From positions 1 to 34,025 of the forward strand of contig JAODGR010000080.1 in the NCBI GenBank assembly GCA_025464275.1: a stretch of 34,025 bases of DNA, in the 5' to 3' direction. The DNA is from Methanosarcinales archaeon. Its GTDB lineage: Archaea > Halobacteriota > Syntropharchaeia > Alkanophagales > Methanospirareceae. This document shows, piece by piece, positions 6,242 through 12,753 of the stretch (positions within the stretch are counted from its first letter, which is position 1; the number at the start of each line of letters is the position of its first letter). The translations under genes were made by a program, and so were the position numbers. A model generated the notes under the pieces. That model had not been told where the DNA came from. It searched no databases and was given only the letters and a program-made list of their open reading frames with translations.

Positions 6242-7825
6242 CTACTCCCATTCCTTCCTCTCCCCTGGTCCAATAGCAGCTGGCAGTTTATTCCTATTCC
6301 GCTCTCTCAGCCTCCTGAGCCAGATGTACAGCCCGAAGGATACTATCCCGAGCAGGATAATAATCAATAATCTACGTGCGAGCCAGAGGATGTATTCAAT
6401 ATTGAACCTGATTGATGGACCAGAGGCATTATTCCGCTTCTCCAGTGCGGTGGTGCTGTTGATATCGCCGGTGGATGCGGATGTGGATGTGGATGCGGGC
6501 AGTGGTGTCGGTATTGCTGTGCTGCCTGTTGTAGATGTGGGTGTGGATGTGGGTGTGGATGTGGATGGAGGTATGGATGGTGATGCAGGCGCGGGTGTGG
6601 GTGTAGCCGTAGCTGTAGCTGTGGCTTGCGTTCCCGTAGCCGGGACTATCTTGACGTACTCCCGGGAGGGTAACCATCGCGTCCTCGCCTCCTCAGGTGT
6701 CAGTACGAGATACATCTTATCATCCTCTCCTTCAACTCTGATCTCGCGTGCGCATCCAACGATTCGCCCCGCTCTGCCCACTATTATAATCCTGTCATCG
6801 GGTCTGAGATTGAACCCGAACCGGTCATCTACCAGCATCATATCATCATGCTCAATCTCATAGTGCCAGGGGCTCTCAACCACTACCACCCCATACCTTG
6901 TGGATAGTGCCCCTGAGCCAGCAGATGAGTTCATGGATTTCAGCCTGATGGTGTAGTTTGATAGCCCGTAGCCATGTTTTATCTCCTCCACCTTCGCTTC
7001 CAGGGTTATTGTATCGTTCGCATAGCTGTTGTCCCGGATGAACTCCTCATAGCTCAGGGCATATCTGCTCGGCGGTATCGGCACAGCGCCCAGACCGCGG
7101 CATTCCACACCGTCTGGAATACCATCTCCATCGGTATCCTCAGCCAGTGGGTCTGTTACAGCTCCATAAGAGCCAAATACCTCTTCTGAATCTGAGAGTC
7201 CATCATTGTCGGTATCACGCTCGGTGGGGTCGGTTTTATAGATATACACCTCGGCACCATCACTCAGACCATCATAATCGGAATCTGCGCGGGTAGGGTT
7301 CGTACCTCTGGATATCTCCTCACCGTCATCCAACCCGTCATAGTCCGTATCCGGGTTCGTGGGGTCCAGCCGGTAGTGGTACTTCCCCATCAATTTGAGT
7401 ATCTCCTCTGTATCGGTTATCTCTCGCATCTCGGTGGTATTCTCTATGTGGATGTACATACAGAGCTCCTCAAGGTCATTCAGCCCATCTCCATCGGTAT
7501 CCTCAGCCAGTGGGTCTGTATGGAATCCAAACATCCCGGTTGATTCCGCATAGTTCGATACACCATCATCGTCGGTATCATCATCCCAGGGGTCACTCTC
7601 TCTTTTATACTCCTGATAATTCGTCAATCCATTGTGGTTCACATCCACATTCGCATCCATAGCATTGTTGGGATTCAAGCCATGCTCCACCTCCCAGCCG
7701 TCTGGAATGCCATCGCAGTCCGTATCCCTGGATAGTGGATGCTGAGCAGCTGCAGCGGCAAGCGAAGCTAACAGAGCAATGCCGAGCAATGCTGAGAGCA
7801 GAATTTTAAACTTCAACTCCTGCAT
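6242..7825 (-). CDS. Secreted Ca2+-binding TSP3-repeat protein, C-terminal anchor
   Basis: A 527-residue extracellular protein. Residues 1-27 form a signal peptide (basic start, hydrophobic LLSALLGIALLASLAAAA). Eight thrombospondin type 3-like calcium loops of the DxDxDGxxDxxE form occur between residues 34 and 240 (for example D34, D83, D109, D159, D181, D194 and D230 starts), with one degenerate copy near 57-72. Residues about 260-370 form a beta-rich domain that could be an OB fold (TITLEAKVEEIKHG, DDRIIIVGRAGRIVG). A Thr/Pro/Ser/Ala-rich linker (397-465), likely glycosylated, leads to one transmembrane helix (479-503) and a basic cytoplasmic tail. The layout suggests a surface protein held off the membrane by a stalk. 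Its ligand is unknown. The linker is encoded by short tandem repeats. Confidence 0.85.
   Translation of the reverse strand: MQELKFKILLSALLGIALLASLAAAAAQHPLSRDTDCDGIPDGWEVEHGLNPNNAMDANVDVNHNGLTNYQEYKRESDPWDDDTDDDGVSNYAESTGMFGFHTDPLAEDTDGDGLNDLEELCMYIHIENTTEMREITDTEEILKLMGKYHYRLDPTNPDTDYDGLDDGEEISRGTNPTRADSDYDGLSDGAEVYIYKTDPTERDTDNDGLSDSEEVFGSYGAVTDPLAEDTDGDGIPDGVECRGLGAVPIPPSRYALSYEEFIRDNSYANDTITLEAKVEEIKHGYGLSNYTIRLKSMNSSAGSGALSTRYGVVVVESPWHYEIEHDDMMLVDDRFGFNLRPDDRIIIVGRAGRIVGCAREIRVEGEDDKMYLVLTPEEARTRWLPSREYVKIVPATGTQATATATATPTPAPASPSIPPSTSTPTSTPTSTTGSTAIPTPLPASTSTSASTGDINSTTALEKRNNASGPSIRFNIEYILWLARRLLIIILLGIVSFGLYIWLRRLRERNRNKLPAAIGPGERKEWE
6470..6660. repeat. Degenerate hexamer repeats in stalk-coding region
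   Basis: Tandem GTGGAT / GTGGGT-like hexamers encode the Thr/Ser/Pro-rich stalk of the TSP3-repeat protein. Because the period is a multiple of three, gain or loss of units changes stalk length without a frameshift. The repeats also keep other frames open, which explains the Val/Asp-rich and His-rich shadow frames on both strands. Confidence 0.7.
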
Positions 7826-7914
7826 TTCAGGTGGGATGGAAAGAAAATGATACAGATAGTCATAAATTAGTTGCTCCTGATGAAATCCTTGTTGAATATA
7901 CAGGAATAATTTTT

Positions 7915-8247
7915 TTACCTTATGTAGAAGAATAAACTCTCATCTTCCTCTTCGTCTCCCTCTCCCTCTGCTCCTACGGTCGAGCCTGAGCCTTTTACCA
8001 TGGTTGCCACTACCTGAAGGAAATTCCGCTCCACCAGTCTTACCGCTTCTGCACTCAGGTTATCCGCTTTCTTTATCAGCTCACCTCTATGATTGTACAC
8101 CCTTATCGTACCCTCTTCCGGACTCGTCATCACCCTGTATATCCTACCGCTTGGCATTAGCCATGCCCAGATATTGACATTAACTTTAACATCCTCATCG
8201 TCTTCTTCTCCGCCGCTCGTGTTCCTCATATTCCTCATGTTCCCCAT
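7915..8247 (-). CDS. Small acidic conserved-looking hypothetical protein
   Basis: A 110-residue protein I cannot name. It has an acidic patch (GGEEDDEDV), a core of about 60 residues with alternating strands (NIWAWLMPSGRIYRV, GTIRVYNHRGELI) and a helix (SAEAVRLVERNFLQVVATMV), then a Glu/Asp-rich tail ending in FFYIR. The core has the look of a small beta-rich domain. A longer frame opens with GTG at 8322 and would overlap the upstream gene by 44 nt. I prefer the ATG at 8247, because AGGAG (8258-8262) precedes it by 10 nt and the overlap disappears. The ATG at 8256 is only 1 nt from that site. The N-terminus is an N-M-R-N-M repeat from a 9-bp tandem unit. It is probably co-transcribed with the membrane protein 31 nt upstream. 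Confidence 0.6.
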   Translation of the reverse strand: MGNMRNMRNTSGGEEDDEDVKVNVNIWAWLMPSGRIYRVMTSPEEGTIRVYNHRGELIKKADNLSAEAVRLVERNFLQVVATMVKGSGSTVGAEGEGDEEEDESLFFYIR

Positions 8248-8278
8248 GTTCCTCATACTCCTGTTGGTCTTGAACCAC

Positions 8279-8641
8279 CTAACCTGCTGTGGACGCACAT
8301 ATCCACCATATATTATTGACACAGATGATAGCAGACCAGATGGTGAGAGCGAGTAATGAAAGAGAAGCAGCTTTTCCCACTGCTCGCCTGGAATGCTCCC
8401 CCCTGGCGAGATAGTAAAGCGCGAGATATAGAGAGAGGAGAATAATCGGGATAAATACCTTCACATGGGGTAAAAGAGGGTGATAATAGAAGGGATTCAA
8501 CTCCTGGATGTTGCTCGATGCGGCAAGTGCAATCCTTGTGGTGAGCATGTCGGCGAGATTGAGGAAGAAATAGGGGATACTGTAAATTACCATTCTGGCA
8601 GGATAATCGCTCTGTTCATAATGCTCTCCTCCACTATTCAT
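8279..8641 (-). CDS. DUF5658-like small membrane protein
   Basis: A 120-residue protein with three to four predicted membrane helices (about 17-35, 54-73 and 87-108). The pattern FLNLADMLTTRIAL followed by ELNPFYYH is the hallmark of the DUF5658 family (an N-x-x-D-x-x-T helix, then an E-x-N-P-x loop), whose function is unknown. A TATA-like TTTTATATACC (minus strand, about 8663-8673) sits about 27 nt upstream of the ATG, so the mRNA is probably leaderless, which supports this start even though an internal Met17 also exists. It heads a two-gene unit with the acidic hypothetical gene. Confidence 0.7.
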   Translation of the reverse strand: MNSGGEHYEQSDYPARMVIYSIPYFFLNLADMLTTRIALAASSNIQELNPFYYHPLLPHVKVFIPIILLSLYLALYYLARGEHSRRAVGKAASLSLLALTIWSAIICVNNIWWICASTAG

Positions 8642-8662
8642 CCTGTGAGATACATTGGTTTT

Positions 8663-8673
8663 GGTATATAAAA
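8663..8673 (-). promoter_or_regulatory. TATA box, leaderless start of DUF5658-like gene
   Basis: GTTTTATATACC on the minus strand, centred about 27 nt before the ATG at 8641. That is the normal archaeal distance from TATA to transcription start, so the start codon would lie at or next to the mRNA 5' end. Confidence 0.55.
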
Positions 8674-8832
8674 CCTTTTTGGTTTTTTTATGCCTGAATC
8701 GCCTCTATTTGTGTTCTAATTGTCTAAAACAATTCAGTACGAGGTTATTCAACCCCTGAGGAGGGGATATATAAAAATGTTGCGGAACTGGTAAACAAAA
8801 TTTACAATATCAATAATGTATGTGGATGATAC

Positions 8833-10200
8833 TTACAGTTTGTATTCCCGACCCTCCTCCGGGGCGGTCACCTCCATATCTAAATCGCTCAGGAATCGTT
8901 TATACAGTTCAGGCTTATCGGTATGTACCAGGAATACCCTCCGTGGTCTTATCCGCTCGATGGTGTGCTTCAACTGGTATGGCAATGCATGCCCGGAGAC
9001 ATGGATGTGGTACTGTGGAACGCCAAATCGCTCGAGCCAGTTCAATAGCTTGGTGTAATCTATCTCCATCTCCTCGTTGAATGGCTCACTCTGGGAGAGT
9101 ATGTAGGTACTCCCCGGAGCCGGCTTTATCGCTATCAGTTCATTCATATCATAAAAGCTCGTTATCAATATCAGCTCCTCCTGCTGGTGCTCCACATCCT
9201 CTGCTGTTATCACATTGCTGTTAACCGATAGTAGCTCATCCTCCCAGGGCGAATATCGGCGCTTGTCCCTCCTGAATATCAGCACATCGGGATCATCGAG
9301 CGAGAAGATGGAGAGATGCGGGTCAGATTCGAGTGTGTGTAGCAGATATGCCTGTTTCATGGATATTGCAAGTCTGCGCCCGGTTGCCTTCGCTGCTTTA
9401 TAGAACGACCTCAAGCGGTCTATATCATTTATGGCGAACCCAGCCATCGATAACCCCCTGGTGTGCCCGATCACCTCTATAATCTTCGTCTCCACCTCCT
9501 TCTCACTTGATACCTTTGCATTCACGATGTTCGTACCTTCTATGATCAGTGCCTCCGGCTCTGACTCCATAGCGGCGGTGATGAACTCATCCGTCATCTC
9601 CTGCCTGGGACCATGCATTCTGAAATCGCCGGTATAAACTACGTTACCCGCTGTAGTCTCCAGTATAAGTCCGTAAGCACCGGGTACCGAATGGTCTACA
9701 TGTATCGGCTTAACAGGGATGGGGCACGGAGGTGGAGATCCGGTTCGGAAGGTGATGAACCTTTTGAATACGGTCATACCAGAGGATCTGGTGTACTTAG
9801 CAATCTGATAGCCAGAAATAACACTGGAACCGCTCAGTTCCCTTGCAAGTATTATCCCCTCCGTCGCTTCGCCACAGATGATGGGTATATCGTCCCGCAC
9901 ATACCTGATATACCCGTAATGGTCGAGGTGTGGATGAGAGAGCAGGATGGCATCAATCGGTGCGGGAGCTTCTACCTCCTCCTCCACCTCCGTTTTGTAT
10001 AGCCCCTTCAAAGGCGGCAGAATGCCAAGAGCCAGGAGGTGGTTCTCATTTCGTGGCTGTAAATACGGCGGTTCATAATATCTCCGCTCCTTCTCGAAGT
10101 TCATTCCAAAGTCGAGGAATATCCTGGTGGTGCCATCCTCGAGCAGGACCTTGTTACCCCCTATCTCACCGACACCGCCGTAAAAAGTGAGTCCTGTCAC
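8833..10200 (-). CDS. RNase J-like metallo-beta-lactamase nuclease
   Basis: A 455-residue metallo-beta-lactamase-fold protein whose length and layout fit archaeal RNase J-like enzymes (beta-CASP 5'-3' exoribonucleases). The signature SHPHLDHYG (His89, His91, Asp93, His94) binds the two zincs, and the N-terminal GGVGEIGGNK and FLDFGMNF strands are typical. VYTGDFRMHG supplies the Asp of motif 4, and HIHVSGHA near the C-terminus matches the late beta-CASP histidine motif. The start is a GTG overlapping the TGA of leuD in a GTGA, so translation is coupled. RNA turnover is the family role; the link to leuD is probably only positional. Another beta-CASP subgroup is possible. Confidence 0.8.
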   Translation of the reverse strand: MTGLTFYGGVGEIGGNKVLLEDGTTRIFLDFGMNFEKERRYYEPPYLQPRNENHLLALGILPPLKGLYKTEVEEEVEAPAPIDAILLSHPHLDHYGYIRYVRDDIPIICGEATEGIILARELSGSSVISGYQIAKYTRSSGMTVFKRFITFRTGSPPPCPIPVKPIHVDHSVPGAYGLILETTAGNVVYTGDFRMHGPRQEMTDEFITAAMESEPEALIIEGTNIVNAKVSSEKEVETKIIEVIGHTRGLSMAGFAINDIDRLRSFYKAAKATGRRLAISMKQAYLLHTLESDPHLSIFSLDDPDVLIFRRDKRRYSPWEDELLSVNSNVITAEDVEHQQEELILITSFYDMNELIAIKPAPGSTYILSQSEPFNEEMEIDYTKLLNWLERFGVPQYHIHVSGHALPYQLKHTIERIRPRRVFLVHTDKPELYKRFLSDLDMEVTAPEEGREYKL

Positions 10201-10709
10201 CTCTCAACCATCCCCCTCGCTCTCCGTGATTTGATATACGCAATCAGTCCACCACTTGCCAGCAGTTGCTGCATGAATTCTGGCAGAGGTTTGAACCTGT
10301 ATTCCACTCCTCTCTTTAGGTCTGTTATCACTCCTGTATCAAAACTTATCTTCAGCTCATCCCCATCCTCTATCCGCTCGTAGAAGTCACTCTCCACCTC
10401 TATCACCGGCAGACCGATGTTTATGGCGTTTCTGAAGAATATCCGTGCGAAGCTCTTTGCAATTACAGCGCGTATACCGGCGCCGAGTAATGCCCGTGGT
10501 GCATGCTCACGCGAGCTACCACACCCGAAATTGGCACCTGCTACGATTATATCGCCTTCTTGCACCTCCTCACTGAATTCCGGACGCACCTTTGCGAAGG
10601 CATGTTTAGCTAACTCCTTCGCATCACCTGTGGTAAGATATTCCGCCGGTATTATCTGATCGGTATCTATATCATTACCGAATTTCCATACCCTCATACC
10701 TTCATACAA
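10197..10709 (-). CDS. leuD: 3-isopropylmalate dehydratase small subunit (LeuD/HacB type)
   Basis: The swivelling small subunit of an aconitase-family hydro-lyase (170 residues, normal length). It carries FGNDIDTDQIIPAEYL at the N-terminus, GANFGCGSSREHAP (substrate phosphate/carboxylate loop) and AKSFARIFFRNAINIGLP. It partners with LeuC, absent here, to isomerise 2- to 3-isopropylmalate in leucine synthesis. The homoaconitase homologue HacB, used in coenzyme B synthesis of methanogens, is very similar, so the exact substrate is open. An AT-rich TATA-like stretch (about 10722-10738) lies 20-25 nt upstream of the ATG, suggesting a leaderless transcript; Met5 is an alternative start. Confidence 0.92.
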   Translation of the reverse strand: MYEGMRVWKFGNDIDTDQIIPAEYLTTGDAKELAKHAFAKVRPEFSEEVQEGDIIVAGANFGCGSSREHAPRALLGAGIRAVIAKSFARIFFRNAINIGLPVIEVESDFYERIEDGDELKISFDTGVITDLKRGVEYRFKPLPEFMQQLLASGGLIAYIKSRRARGMVER

Positions 10710-10719
10710 GTGCTATTTC

Positions 10720-10745
10720 TTATTCTTATTAATTAAAATTAAAGG
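10720..10745. promoter_or_regulatory. Shared divergent TATA region (leuD / SpoIIM-like)
   Basis: The 55-bp gap between leuD and the SpoIIM-like gene contains one AT-rich tract (TTAATTAAAATTAAAGG and its complement). Measured outward, it is about 20-28 nt from the leuD ATG on one side and from the GTG at 10765 on the other. Both genes could be transcribed leaderless from overlapping core promoters, which might then exclude each other. Confidence 0.45.
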
Positions 10746-10764
10746 TTAAGTTAAGAAAGAACGG

Positions 10765-11388
10765 GTGAGCACGGGGGCACGGGTAAGAACAAGGGTGAAG
10801 AAGATGGTAGAAGGAGAATTCTCGGTAAGTGAATACCTGTATTCGCTCAGATTGTATATCCTCTTTGTATTCGCTTTTTTCATATGTTCCGCACTCATCG
10901 GGTACCTTGGCTTTCTTAACGGGCTATTCAATACAGCTATGAGCTGGATAGAACAGCTGAGCGAGAATGTGAAGGATTTCAGCGATTCTTACCCCATCGG
11001 TGTCACATTCCTCCTGTTCTTCTTCGTGATATTACTCAATAACGCCTTCACATGCTTCATTGATATCCTGCTTGGACCTTTAGCAGGTATATTCCCGCTG
11101 TTCTCTGATTTCGTCAATGGAGGGCTTGTGGGCTGGTTTGCACAGAAGGAAGGATTGATCATCCTCATAGGGATCATTCCGCACGGGATATTCGAGATAC
11201 CGGCGTTCCTGATATCAGCAGCAATTGGAGTGAGACTGGGGCGTGAAGTATTCAGAAGAAGGGGGGAGAGGGATGTGAGAGGTGAATTGGGGAAGGGTCT
11301 AAAGGTGTTCCTCATCCTTGTATTACCGCTTCTCGTGATTGCTGCCGTTATTGAATCGCTTTTAATCACGATATCGCTACAGATCTGA
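10765..11388 (+). CDS. SpoIIM-family (DUF95) membrane protein
   Basis: A 207-residue integral membrane protein with about five hydrophobic helices (roughly 30-50, 78-97, 99-117, 130-154 and 180-204). LLGPLAGIFPLFSDFVNGGLVG followed by PHGIFEIPAFLIS (139-151) is the conserved core of the stage II sporulation protein M family, common in archaea where it has nothing to do with spores; its function there is not known. The start could be GTG 10765 (leaderless from the shared promoter) or ATG 10804, which would remove a basic N-terminus. It is followed after 7 nt by the metallo-hydrolase gene, so the two probably form an operon. Confidence 0.82.
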   Translation: MSTGARVRTRVKKMVEGEFSVSEYLYSLRLYILFVFAFFICSALIGYLGFLNGLFNTAMSWIEQLSENVKDFSDSYPIGVTFLLFFFVILLNNAFTCFIDILLGPLAGIFPLFSDFVNGGLVGWFAQKEGLIILIGIIPHGIFEIPAFLISAAIGVRLGREVFRRRGERDVRGELGKGLKVFLILVLPLLVIAAVIESLLITISLQI

Positions 11389-11395
11389 GGCAGAG

Positions 11396-12082
11396 ATGAG
11401 AGTTCAGGAAGGTGTGTACTGGTACAGGGAGAAGGGACCGTTTGATGCGAATACATACGTGATAGAGGATGAGCTCACACTCATGATAGACCCCGGGTTG
11501 CGGGATTATCTCAAACTGCGACTTGAGGAGATGGAGAGGGACAATATGAGCATGGAGAGAGTGGATATTGTGATGATTACCCATCTTCATCCAGACCATT
11601 ACGATGCAGTAGCGGTTCTGAAGGAGAACTACGACCTCAGGGTGGCATTGCACACATCGCAACTGGCATATCTGGAGCCCATGATAGAGGAAGCAGCGAG
11701 GTTCTTCGGTATGCCTGCCCGCTCCAGACTCGCGTTCTGTGCGGATATGGAGATAAAGGATGTGCTGAGATTAGGGGACCGGCATGAATTGCAGGTCATC
11801 CACACACCCGGGCATTCACCGGATAGTATATGCCTGTATTCACCCGGTGGGAAGTTCCTGGTCTCGGGCGACCTGGTGTTTGAGCATGGTGTGGGTAGGA
11901 CGGACCTGCCTTTCGGTAACGAAGAAGAGCTTATAAGATCCATCCACCGGATATCGCTACTGGAGACCGAGCTGCTACTCACAGGTCATGGTAGCATCAT
12001 AAAAGGGCGGGCTGGTATAGCGAGTAATTATGAATTCATAAGAAGCTTCTATGGCTATGGCGATAACCTCCGCCAGACATAA
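11396..12082 (+). CDS. Metallo-beta-lactamase (glyoxalase II-like) hydrolase
   Basis: A 228-residue MBL-fold hydrolase with all metal ligands: THLHPDHYD (His63, His65, Asp67, His68), TPGHSPDS (His140), SGDLVF (Asp159) and TGHGS (His198). This is the glyoxalase II/persulfide dioxygenase-like branch of small hydrolases, and the substrate is undetermined. A GAGG just downstream of the preceding stop serves as ribosome site. Its 3' end overlaps the convergent phosphatidyltransferase gene by 28 bp. Confidence 0.88.
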   Translation: MRVQEGVYWYREKGPFDANTYVIEDELTLMIDPGLRDYLKLRLEEMERDNMSMERVDIVMITHLHPDHYDAVAVLKENYDLRVALHTSQLAYLEPMIEEAARFFGMPARSRLAFCADMEIKDVLRLGDRHELQVIHTPGHSPDSICLYSPGGKFLVSGDLVFEHGVGRTDLPFGNEEELIRSIHRISLLETELLLTGHGSIIKGRAGIASNYEFIRSFYGYGDNLRQT

Positions 12083-12690
12083 AAGAACCGCTGTATAGCG
12101 GTGAAATTACACAGAACAGCGAATATAAGGATGCTCCAGCCAAGGAAGGAGTAGCCGAGGATGCGGTAATGATGCGGGTACAGCCATGTGAGGATGGTTG
12201 CACCGATTATAAGCAATAGTCTGTCTGCTCTGCCCATAATGCCACCGTATATCCGCCCAAGACCCACTGCCTGCGCCTGCGTGCCCATGTATGAGGTGAG
12301 GAGTATCCCAATGATCGCCAGCAAACCCGTCTCCCAGTTCACATAGCCACCAAAGATGATACCACAGATGATGAACATGTCCGCATAACGGTCAATCACG
12401 TGGTCGAGGAAATCACCCCTTTTACTCGCAATGCCCGCCTCACGTGCCAGAACACCGTCAATGGCATCCAGAACTGCATTTATAGCTACAAAGATACCGG
12501 CAACTAACAGGAGTGGATGGTCACCTCTGAGTCCAGCAATGAAGAAGAATAATCCGGCGATAGCAGCAGAGAGCAGAGCAAGGAGTGATAGCATATCCGG
12601 AGAGATGCCTGTTGCAGCGATGAGTTTCGCTATCTTCCTCGATAACCCACAGTTATTCACAACAGGACGGAGTAAGGAATCGATGGTCAT
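12055..12690 (-). CDS. CDP-alcohol phosphatidyltransferase
   Basis: An integral membrane enzyme (211 residues) that moves a phosphatidyl or archaetidyl group from a CDP-lipid to an alcohol. The family signature DX2DGX2ARX8GX3DX3D is complete at residues 75-100 (D75, D78, G79, A82, R83, G92, D96, D100). Around it lie about six membrane helices. In archaea this family makes archaetidyl-inositol phosphate, -serine or -glycerol; sequence alone does not say which, though the length suits archaetidylinositol phosphate synthase. It lies 63 nt downstream of the A-ATPase subunit I gene on the same strand. Confidence 0.9.
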   Translation of the reverse strand: MTIDSLLRPVVNNCGLSRKIAKLIAATGISPDMLSLLALLSAAIAGLFFFIAGLRGDHPLLLVAGIFVAINAVLDAIDGVLAREAGIASKRGDFLDHVIDRYADMFIICGIIFGGYVNWETGLLAIIGILLTSYMGTQAQAVGLGRIYGGIMGRADRLLLIIGATILTWLYPHHYRILGYSFLGWSILIFAVLCNFTAIQRFFYVWRRLSP

Positions 12691-12753
12691 TTCACCGTTG
12701 TAATATGATATACAAACATTTCAAAAGGCTTAAAAAAGCCAACTCCCAGTAGA

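Noticed and set aside
6324..6863. Long plus-strand and minus-strand frames opposite the stalk region (Val/Asp-rich and His-rich)
   Set aside because: They are produced by the hexamer repeats, which keep other frames open. The signal peptide, calcium loops and anchor place the real gene in the minus-strand frame.
8767..8800. Plus-strand TATA-like string (GATATATAAAAA) in the gap before the RNase J-like gene
   Set aside because: It is followed only by a short frame antisense to the RNase J-like gene, with no RNA fold recognised; probably AT-rich intergenic DNA.
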